Part shown: positions 6,058-11,032 of the stretch, piece after piece
How positions within the stretch are numbered: the stretch's first letter is position 1
Layout: each line of letters starts with the position of its first letter
Assembly (NCBI GenBank): GCA_050012355.1
Contig: JBEKHI010000297.1
Span: 1 to 11,032, forward strand
Length of the DNA: 11,032 nucleotides
Source of the DNA: JBEKHI01 sp050012355
GTDB lineage: Bacteria; Actinomycetota; Actinomycetes; Streptosporangiales; Streptosporangiaceae
Reading direction: 5' to 3'
Notes under the pieces: model-generated
Told to the model about the DNA's origin: nothing
Databases searched by the model: none
What the model saw: the letters and a program-made list of their open reading frames with translations, nothing else
Made by a program: the position numbers and the translations under genes

Positions 6058-6984
6058 TCAATGGCGGTAGGACGGGCCGTGCGAGTCGTCGCAGTGCATA
6101 TCGTCGGCCGGAGTTCTGGCCACGTGGTCGACCTGCAGCGTGGTGTGCGTGATGCCGTACTGCTGGGCGAGCACCGACTCCAGGTCGGCGCGGACCGCGT
6201 GGCAGTCCTCGCCGACGCTGACCAGGACGTGGGCGGAAGCGGCGGTTGAGCCCGAGGTGATCTCCCAGATGTGCAGGTCGTGGACCTCAGACACGTGGGG
6301 TCGATCGGCTAGGGCAGCGCCGACGGTCGCCGGGTCCAGAGTGGATGGCGCGGCCTCGAGGAAGATCCGTCCGCTGTCTCGCAGCAGGCCGATGCCCGCC
6401 CGCAGCATGAGAGCGACGACGACCAGCGTGGCGATGGCGTCCGCCCTATTAAAACCCGTGAGGAGCACGATGAGGCCGGCTAGCGCGGTAGCCGCGAACG
6501 AGTAGAGATCCGTGAGAATGTGAGCGAAAGCCCCGGCGATGTTCAGGCTGTCCCGGCCGCCCGCGCGGGCGATCATGAGGGTCGCCAGCAGATTGACCGC
6601 GACCCCGGTGAGGGCGATGATCAGCACGATCCCGCCATGAACGGCGGGAGGCTTGATCAGCCGGCTGATCGCCTCATAGGCCAGCCAGATGCCGAGCAGT
6701 ACCAGCGTGATGCCGTTGGCCTGCGCGGACAGGATCTCGGTTCGCTTCAGGCCAAACGTATAGCCGCCGTGCGGCGGCTTAGCGCTGAGCCGCATGGTGA
6801 TCAGCACCAAGGCGATGGCGGCCGCGTCGGTCAGCATGTGCGCCGCGTCGGAGATCAGCGCCAGCGAGTGGGCCGCCAGTCCAGCCGCGATCTCGCCGCA
6901 CATGTAGGCGACGATGAGCCCGAGCGCGCCCGCCAGCCACCGCGGGTTGGCCGCCTCGTGCCCGTGATGATGGTCGTGGCTCAT
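6058..6984 (-). CDS. Cation diffusion facilitator (CzcD/ZnT-like) metal efflux transporter
   Basis: A 308-residue inner-membrane antiporter that exports divalent metal, most likely Zn2+ (possibly Co2+ or Cd2+), in exchange for protons. The N-terminus is histidine-rich (SHDHHHGHE, residues 2-10). Six hydrophobic segments follow. The transport site is the paired HxxxD motif: SDAAHMLTD in the second segment (His49, Asp53, with Asp46) and AFAHILTD in the fifth (His155, Asp159). The cytosolic C-terminal domain carries VHDLHIWEITSG and ends in another His/Asp-rich stretch. ATG 6984 is chosen over GTG 6990 because GGAGGGAGG sits at the proper distance from the ATG but would abut the GTG. It heads a minus-strand operon with the MarR and EEP genes, and is divergent from the DUF6457-type gene with 53 bases between them. 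Confidence 0.93.
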   Translation of the reverse strand: MSHDHHHGHEAANPRWLAGALGLIVAYMCGEIAAGLAAHSLALISDAAHMLTDAAAIALVLITMRLSAKPPHGGYTFGLKRTEILSAQANGITLVLLGIWLAYEAISRLIKPPAVHGGIVLIIALTGVAVNLLATLMIARAGGRDSLNIAGAFAHILTDLYSFAATALAGLIVLLTGFNRADAIATLVVVALMLRAGIGLLRDSGRIFLEAAPSTLDPATVGAALADRPHVSEVHDLHIWEITSGSTAASAHVLVSVGEDCHAVRADLESVLAQQYGITHTTLQVDHVARTPADDMHCDDSHGPSYRH

Positions 6985-7037
6985 TCGCACCTCCCTCCAC
7001 CTGCAGGGTAACCCGTGAGGGGGTAGACAATAGAAGG

Positions 7038-7274
7038 GTGAGCACCCTCGAAGACTGGACAGCGGCCGTCTGCGCAGATCTAGGGCTTGATCCCGAAGAC
7101 GTTAACGTGACGGTAGTGCTCGACCTAGCCAGGGACGTAGCCCACGGCGTAGCCCGCCCAGCAGCCCCGCTAACCGCCTACCTAGCCGGCATAGCGGTCG
7201 GCCGCGGCATGCCCCCCGCCGACGCAGCCGCCCGAGTAACCCACCTAGCCACCACCTGGCAACCCGAAGAGTAA
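7038..7274 (+). CDS. Small DUF6457-type protein
   Basis: A 78-residue acidic, soluble, probably helical protein. LEDWTAAVCADLGLDPEDVNV and VLDLARDVAHGVARPAAPLTAYLAGIAVGR match what I recall of DUF6457, an actinobacterial domain found alone or attached to molybdenum-cofactor nucleotidyltransferases; no such gene is adjacent and no function is established. GTG 7038 is the start that gives the family N-terminus (STLEDW). GAAGG directly abuts it, so initiation may be leaderless or weak. Codon use is unlike its neighbours: five of eight Leu codons are CTA and none CTG, and GTA and ATA are also frequent, with CTAG occurring four times. The frame is nevertheless intact and family-like. Confidence 0.72.
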   Translation: MSTLEDWTAAVCADLGLDPEDVNVTVVLDLARDVAHGVARPAAPLTAYLAGIAVGRGMPPADAAARVTHLATTWQPEE

Positions 7275-7301
7275 CGGCACCCCCGCGCCGGCGGACCGTT
7301 C

Positions 7302-7355
7302 CTGGGCGGTGCGGCCCTGCCTAGCAAAGAATGTGCGCAGGGCCACACTGCCCAG
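7302..7355. repeat. 19-bp near-perfect inverted repeat (possible bidirectional terminator)
   Basis: Arms 7302-7320 and 7337-7355 pair over 19 positions with one G:T wobble and one C:A mismatch, around a 16-base loop; the innermost eight pairs (GGCCCTGC/GCAGGGCC) are perfect. On the opposite strand the wobble and the mismatch swap roles, so both transcripts could fold equally well. It lies 27 bases after the DUF6457-type stop and 38 bases before the methyltransferase start. No T-run follows on either strand, so if it terminates transcription it is of the U-poor type proposed for actinobacteria. Confidence 0.55.
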
Positions 7356-7393
7356 AGATGGCTCAGCCGGGCCGGTCTGTAGTCTGCCGTGCT

Positions 7394-8197
7394 GTGGCAG
7401 ACGACTGGCGGGAACTGAACCTGGCGAACTGGAACGACCGGGTCCCGATCCACCTGGCGAGCGGCTTCTATGACGTCGCGGGCTTCCGGGTGAAGCAGGA
7501 CACCCTTCGGGAGTTCGAACTCGCGGAGGTCGGTGACGTCGATGGCAAGAGCCTGCTTCACCTGCAGTGCCACATCGGGCTGGACACGCTGTCCTGGGGC
7601 CGCCGCGGCGCTCAAGTGACCGGCCTGGACTTCTCCGCCCCGGCCATCGACGCGGCCCGTGACATCGCCGCCAGCATCGGCGTGGACGCGGAGTTCGTGA
7701 CGGCCGACGTCTACGATGCGGCCGCCGTGTTCGCGGACCGCTCCTTCGGCATCGTCTACACGGGCATCGGCGCGCTGTACTGGCTGCCGGACATCCCGCG
7801 CTGGGCACAGGTGGCGGCGAGTCTGGTAAAGCCCGGGGGCTTTCTGTACCTCGTGGAGGGGCACCCGGTCTCGCTCATGCTGGACTACGAGACCGGCACG
7901 ACCGTCGAGCAGGACTACTTCGACACCGGCGGCCAGGTCTATGACGATTCCCACACTTACACCGGTGATGACGCGGTGATCGAGCACGGCCGGAACGTGC
8001 AGTTCGCGCACCCGATCGGCGAGGTCGTGACCGCGCTCGCCGCGGCGGGCCTGCGCATCGAGTTCCTGCACGAGCAGGACTTCGCGCTGTTCGGCGCGTT
8101 CCGAGCCCTCGAGGAGCGCAACGGCGAGTTCCGCGTCCCCGCAGGCCAGCCGCGCGTCCCGCTGATGTACTCACTTCGTGCGTCTCACCCCTCATAA
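7394..8197 (+). CDS. Class I SAM-dependent methyltransferase
   Basis: A 267-residue Rossmann-fold methyltransferase. Motif I is LLHLQCHIGLDTLSW (residues 54-68), motif II is VTGLDFS (75-81), and the acidic loop VTADVYD and the later KPGGFLYLVEGHP segment complete the SAM site. The N-terminal DDWRELNLANWNDRVPIHLASGFYD is typical of an actinobacterial subgroup whose substrate is not known to me. GTG 7394 is preferred: it starts the conserved region, TAGTCT ends 8 bases upstream (leaderless pattern), and the longer readings from ATG 7331 or 7358 begin in or at the edge of the inverted repeat and add unconserved residues. No coupling to its neighbours is evident. Confidence 0.87.
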   Translation: MADDWRELNLANWNDRVPIHLASGFYDVAGFRVKQDTLREFELAEVGDVDGKSLLHLQCHIGLDTLSWGRRGAQVTGLDFSAPAIDAARDIAASIGVDAEFVTADVYDAAAVFADRSFGIVYTGIGALYWLPDIPRWAQVAASLVKPGGFLYLVEGHPVSLMLDYETGTTVEQDYFDTGGQVYDDSHTYTGDDAVIEHGRNVQFAHPIGEVVTALAAAGLRIEFLHEQDFALFGAFRALEERNGEFRVPAGQPRVPLMYSLRASHPS

Positions 8198-8223
8198 CGA
8201 GTCATTTTCGGAAAAAACACGGA

Positions 8224-8233
8224 TGCTATACAT
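8224..8233 (+). promoter_or_regulatory. Extended -10 promoter of the Rieske lipoprotein gene
   Basis: TGCTATACAT (8224-8233) is an extended -10 element (TG, one base, then TATACA), standing out in an AT-richer patch after the methyltransferase stop. The -35 region is poor, as allowed for extended -10 promoters. Initiation near 8240 would give a leader of roughly 220 nt before ATG 8463. Confidence 0.45.
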
Positions 8234-8239
8234 CACGAG

Positions 8240-8462
8240 TCGCTAGCGTGCCTGTCTGGAGAACGCGAGGCGAAACGATCACCGCGGATCGTCCGCCGAG
8301 CGGCGAACGCGCGGGCAACGGCCGGGCCCGCGTCACCGTAAGACGCCGGATGGTAACGGATTACCTCACTCTTACGGGAAGCTCAGCACCCGGACGGGGG
8401 ATGGGTGCTTTCCCGTACAAAATGAGTTAGCCCGTTCCTCCGCGACACACGTAGGGATGATG
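8240..8462 (+). promoter_or_regulatory. Long structured 5' leader, possible riboswitch-like element
   Basis: This stretch holds no convincing gene but many local helices: CGATC/GATCG (8276-8280, 8287-8291), CGCC/GGCG (8294-8297, 8302-8305), CGCGGGC/GCCCGCG (8310-8316, 8326-8332), CCGTAAG/CTTACGG (8336-8342, 8371-8377) enclosing GGTAA/TTACC (8352-8356, 8361-8365), and GCACCC/GGGTGC (8386-8391, 8403-8408) extended by CGGGAA/TTCCCG (8375-8380, 8410-8415). The last helix shares bases 8375-8377 with the CCGTAAG helix, so the two exclude each other. TCCCgTAC (8411-8418) can also pair with the ribosome binding region GTAGGGA (8451-8457). I do not recognise a known riboswitch class. Confidence 0.45.
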
Positions 8463-9026
8463 ATGACTGAAGGATCCCGGCAGGACAGGCACGCCTCACG
8501 GCGCGTAGTGCTCCTGGGGGTGGGGATGGCCGGCATCGGAGCATTGGCCGGCTGCAGCACCGCGTTCGTACCGTACGACGCTGGTGAGGACGGGAAGCCA
8601 GAGGACAAGGCAGGCATGGCGGCGACGGAGGCGCATGATGCCGCGGCCGGAGTGAGCAGCAGCCCCAGTCCGAGTCCCAGCCCGTCGGCGACGAAGACGG
8701 CGAAGACGACCGCGTCGAGCGGCGGTTCCACTGTCAACGGGACACTGCTCGGTGACGTCTCCGAGATACCGGTCGGTGAGGGCATGATCTTCGCTGCGGA
8801 GAAGGTCGTGGTCACCCAGCCGACGGAGGGCACGTACAAGGCGTTCAGCGCCGTCTGCACCCATCTCGGCTGCATCCTCGACAAGGTGGAAAACGGGAAC
8901 ATCTACTGCCCGTGCCACGGCGCGATCTTCAGCGTCAGCAACGGCGCGGCGGTCGCCGGACCGACGACTATCGCACTTCCCGCCGAGAAGATCACCGTGA
9001 CCGACGGGAAGATCACCCTGGAGTAG
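8463..9026 (+). CDS. Rieske [2Fe-2S] protein, Tat-exported lipoprotein
   Basis: A 187-residue protein. The N-terminus has a twin-arginine motif (SRRVVLLG, Arg13-Arg14), a hydrophobic stretch and the lipobox LAGC with Cys31, so it should be exported folded by Tat and lipid-anchored on the outer face of the membrane. A flexible Ser/Pro/Lys/Thr linker follows (about 64-90, with SPSPSPSP). The Rieske domain has both cluster boxes, CTHLGC (Cys132, His134) and CPCHG (Cys149, His152), plus the paired Cys137 and Cys151 that usually form a disulfide. It is much shorter than the bc1 complex subunit and no cytochrome genes are near, so its redox partner is unknown. Three ATGs stand in a row; 8463 is preferred because GGG (8454-8456) is then 6 bases away. 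A long structured leader precedes it; the exonuclease follows after 43 bases. Confidence 0.92.
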   Translation: MTEGSRQDRHASRRVVLLGVGMAGIGALAGCSTAFVPYDAGEDGKPEDKAGMAATEAHDAAAGVSSSPSPSPSPSATKTAKTTASSGGSTVNGTLLGDVSEIPVGEGMIFAAEKVVVTQPTEGTYKAFSAVCTHLGCILDKVENGNIYCPCHGAIFSVSNGAAVAGPTTIALPAEKITVTDGKITLE

Positions 9027-9069
9027 GACTCACCGAGCCCGCCCCGTCGGTCAGTGGCAAGATGGCGGG

Positions 9070-9966
9070 GTGGGCTCTCTCATGCTGCTGGATACCGCGT
9101 CGCTGTACTACCGCGCGTTCTTCGGAATGCCGGAAACCGTTACCGCGCCCGACGGCACGCCGGTGAACGCCGTTCGCGGCCTCCTTGACACGATCGGACG
9201 GCTGGTGCGCGATCGCCAGCCCAGCAGGCTTGTGGCCTGCCTGGACGCGGACTGGCGGCCGGAGTTCCGGGTGGCCGCCATCCCTTCCTACAAGGCGCAT
9301 CGCGCCGACCCTGACGGAACCGAGCAGACGCCACCGGGACTCGCCGTACAGATACCGCTTATTACCGAGGTACTTAACGCCGCGGGCATAGCCCTCGCGG
9401 AAGCCGCCGGCTACGAGGCCGACGACGTGATCGGCACGCTAGCCGGCGAAGACCCAGGCCCGGTTGATGTTGTGACCGGAGACCGGGACCTGTTCCAGGT
9501 TGTCGACGATTCCCGGCAGGTTCGGGTGATCTACACGCTACGCGGGCTAGCCAAGGCCGAGACGATCGACGAGGCCGCGGTGGCCGAGAAATACCAGATT
9601 CCCGGCGGCGCTTATGCCGACTTCGCGGTGCTGCGCGGCGACCCCAGTGACGGGCTGCCCGGCGTTCCCGGCGTGGGGGAGAAGACCGCCGCGACGCTGA
9701 TCAGGCAGTTCGGCAATCTGGCGGAGCTGATCCGTGCGCTGGACCTCGGGCATGGCGGCTTCCCGTCCGGTACCCGCAAGAAGCTGGAAGCCGCCCGCGA
9801 CTACCTCGCGGTCGCGCCGTCCGTCGTCCAGGTGGCTACCGATGTGCCGCTGCCGTCGCTAGACGGTGCTTTGCCACTCAAGCCCGACTTGGAGCGGCTG
9901 TCCGAGCTTGGTGAGGCGCTTGGCCTCGGCTCGTCGCTCACCCGCTTCCTCTCCGCCGTCACTTGA
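9070..9966 (+). CDS. Stand-alone 5'-3' exonuclease (Pol I N-terminal domain / FEN family)
   Basis: A 298-residue structure-specific 5' nuclease, as in the N-terminal domain of DNA polymerase I but without polymerase; many actinobacteria carry such extra copies. Metal-binding and DNA-binding motifs are in order: LMLLDTASLYYRAFFG with Asp8, SYKAHRAD (73-80), YEADDVIGTL (Glu116, Asp118, Asp119), VTGDRDLFQ (Asp138, Asp140) and the helix-hairpin-helix region RGDPSDGLPGVPGVGEKTA (189-207). It would remove RNA primers or flaps during replication and repair. GTG 9070 and ATG 9082 are both possible; GTG is kept because related proteins have a few residues before LMLLDTAS. The 3' end overlaps the convergent phosphatase gene by eight bases. 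Confidence 0.93.
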   Translation: MGSLMLLDTASLYYRAFFGMPETVTAPDGTPVNAVRGLLDTIGRLVRDRQPSRLVACLDADWRPEFRVAAIPSYKAHRADPDGTEQTPPGLAVQIPLITEVLNAAGIALAEAAGYEADDVIGTLAGEDPGPVDVVTGDRDLFQVVDDSRQVRVIYTLRGLAKAETIDEAAVAEKYQIPGGAYADFAVLRGDPSDGLPGVPGVGEKTAATLIRQFGNLAELIRALDLGHGGFPSGTRKKLEAARDYLAVAPSVVQVATDVPLPSLDGALPLKPDLERLSELGEALGLGSSLTRFLSAVT

Positions 9967-10762
9967 CCTGGATGGCCAGCAGGCAGGTGTCATCGCCCGG
10001 GTTCGGTCCGGCCGCCATGATCACCGCCGAGGCGGCCGCCTCCGGATCGGGCTGGCCCACCGCCGCGCCGAATGCCCGCAGCGCACCGGCTTCCAGCAGC
10101 AGGTCGCGGCGCTCGAACAGCCCGTCGGTGTAGAGCAGCATGATGTCTGCTGGCCGCAGGGTAGTGACCGCCGTTTCGTAGCCCGCGGCGGGCACACCCA
10201 GCAGGACACCGGCTGGCCGTGTTATCGCGGAGACGGTGCCGTCTCGGATCAGGACGGGCGGCGGATGCCCGGCCTGCGCCCAGCTGAACGTCCGGGTCTC
10301 CGGGTCGAAGTATCCGGCCAGCGCCGACGCGGTGTGCTCGGCCCCGAGCGCCTGGACGATGCCGCTCAGCCAGTCGAGCACCCGGCCGGCGGGCTCGCCG
10401 GTCATCGCCAGGGTGTCGAGGGCATGAGACAGGTGCAGCATGCGAGGGGCGACCACCGGGCCGTGCCCAGCCACATCGCCGATCGCGATCAGCACCCGCC
10501 CGTCCGGCAGCGGGGTCGCCAGGTACCAGTCGCCCCCGGCGCCGGGCGAGCCGCCCGCCGCCTGGTAGCGTACGGCGACTCGCAGGCCAGGCAGGTCCGC
10601 CATCTCGGCTGGGTCGGGGAGTGCGCGACGGCCGCGCGCACCGTCGTTATGGCCACTTGGCTTGGGTGGCTCTTGGTCGTGGCGCGGCCGTGGCACCCTG
10701 GCTCGCGCGGAAGCGGGCAAGTGCAGGGTCCGGCCGTCACCGGGACATGATGAACTAGACAT
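9959..10762 (-). CDS. SpoIIE/RsbU-type PP2C serine phosphatase
   Basis: A 267-residue protein whose last ~210 residues form the PPM phosphatase domain: LPGLRVAVRYQAAG (57-70), GAGGDWY with Asp78, IGDVAGHG with Asp96, AGHPPPVLI, LLYTDGLFE and PGDDTCLLAI. These carry the metal-binding aspartates, so it should be active. Such enzymes dephosphorylate anti-anti-sigma factors in actinobacterial partner-switch signalling; no antagonist kinase or anti-sigma gene is in the window. The usual GGDWYD reads GGDWYL here, a small deviation. The N-terminal ~45 residues are Pro/Arg-rich and show no sensor domain. ATG 10762 is the longest reading and lacks a clear ribosome binding site; ATG 10603 would cut into the conserved start of the domain. 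TATAAC (10817-10812, minus strand) is a possible -10. Confidence 0.88.
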   Translation of the reverse strand: MSSSSCPGDGRTLHLPASARARVPRPRHDQEPPKPSGHNDGARGRRALPDPAEMADLPGLRVAVRYQAAGGSPGAGGDWYLATPLPDGRVLIAIGDVAGHGPVVAPRMLHLSHALDTLAMTGEPAGRVLDWLSGIVQALGAEHTASALAGYFDPETRTFSWAQAGHPPPVLIRDGTVSAITRPAGVLLGVPAAGYETAVTTLRPADIMLLYTDGLFERRDLLLEAGALRAFGAAVGQPDPEAAASAVIMAAGPNPGDDTCLLAIQVK

Positions 10763-10871
10763 GGAGAGGGGCCATATCTGCTCGCTGGCGGTGATCTATG
10801 GTCCACCTAGGGTTATACACGCAGGTGCCAGTTGTCTAGTGCGTTTTATCGGGACAAAGGGGATGTAAGCG

Positions 10872-11032
10872 ATGAATTCAAAACTGTATCCGGCGAGTCG
10901 GCTGACCGGTGCGGTGGATGCCGCCCGGGTCGCGGGCCTCGACGCGCTGCTGCTGACCCCAGGTCCCGATCTGCGGTACGTGACCGGATACGACGCGATC
11001 CAGCTTGAGCGGCTGACTTGTCTCGTGGTCTC
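10872..11032 (+). CDS. M24 family metallopeptidase, Xaa-Pro dipeptidase/creatinase-like (3' end cut)
   Basis: Only the first 53 codons are present. RLTGAVDAARVAGLDALLLTPGPDLRYVTGYDAIQLERLTCLVV is the creatinase-type N-terminal domain that precedes the pita-bread catalytic domain in prolidase-like M24 enzymes; the metal ligands lie beyond the window, so activity cannot be judged. ATG 10872 is preceded by AAAGGGG at a somewhat long spacing of about 9 bases. It is divergent from the phosphatase gene, with 109 bases between the two starts. Confidence 0.83.
   Translation, partial: MNSKLYPASRLTGAVDAARVAGLDALLLTPGPDLRYVTGYDAIQLERLTCLVV

Noticed and set aside
7331..7393. Longer methyltransferase start at ATG 7331 or 7358
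   Set aside because: The first lies inside the inverted repeat and the second just beyond it; both add residues outside the family's conserved N-terminus.
8248..8430. 60-codon frame in the Rieske leader
   Set aside because: Arg-rich, no ribosome binding site, no family resemblance, and it covers the dense inverted repeats of the leader.
8240..8462. ydaO/yuaA (c-di-AMP), cobalamin or SAM riboswitch
   Set aside because: The conserved sequence blocks I remember for these classes (for example the CCGACAGCTAAC-type end of ydaO, or the B12 box) are not present.
10763..10871. TTGTC...GACAA inverted repeat between the phosphatase and M24 genes
   Set aside because: Only five bases per arm with a wide gap; too likely by chance to report as an operator.

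Overview
The window is high-GC DNA from an actinomycete. Supporting signs are strong third-position G/C bias, GTG starts, a mycothiol-type maleylpyruvate isomerase family protein, TANNNT boxes 7-8 bases before start codons (leaderless transcription), and several families common in Streptomyces-like genomes. I see no insertion sequence, phage gene, CRISPR array, tRNA or rRNA.

Left part (1-3181, all minus strand). In transcription order: a mycothiol-dependent maleylpyruvate isomerase-like protein, an adenosine-deaminase-family enzyme closest to what I recall of the aminodeoxyfutalosine deaminases of futalosine-route menaquinone synthesis, and then, behind its own promoter, a nearly complete family 2B encapsulin shell protein. 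The encapsulin runs off the left edge. It has the family 2 (SrpI-like) shell fold with a cyclic-nucleotide-binding-like domain inserted after the N-terminal arm, and is the most notable gene here. Its cargo gene is not in the window and would be expected to the left.

Middle (3180-7274). An AraC-type regulator (plus) starts head-to-head with the isomerase-like gene, their start codons overlapping. It is followed, with a short overlap, by an arylamine N-acetyltransferase. This ends tail-to-tail, again overlapping, with a minus-strand operon: cation-diffusion-facilitator metal efflux transporter, MarR regulator, endonuclease/exonuclease/phosphatase-family enzyme. Divergent from the transporter is a small DUF6457-type protein with odd codon use (five of eight Leu are CTA, none CTG).

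Right part (7275-11032). A long near-perfect inverted repeat precedes a class I SAM-dependent methyltransferase. A leader of about 220 nt with several helices, including mutually exclusive ones that could mask the ribosome binding site, precedes a Tat-exported Rieske [2Fe-2S] lipoprotein. Next come a stand-alone 5'-3' exonuclease (Pol I N-domain/FEN type), a convergent SpoIIE/RsbU-type PP2C phosphatase (minus), and the start of an M24-family (Xaa-Pro dipeptidase/creatinase-like) peptidase cut by the right edge.

Genes are tightly packed: no gene-free stretch exceeds 300 bases. The best leads are the CNB-domain encapsulin with its dyad-rich promoter, the switch-like leader of the Rieske gene, and the overlapping divergent leaderless pair at 3166-3194.
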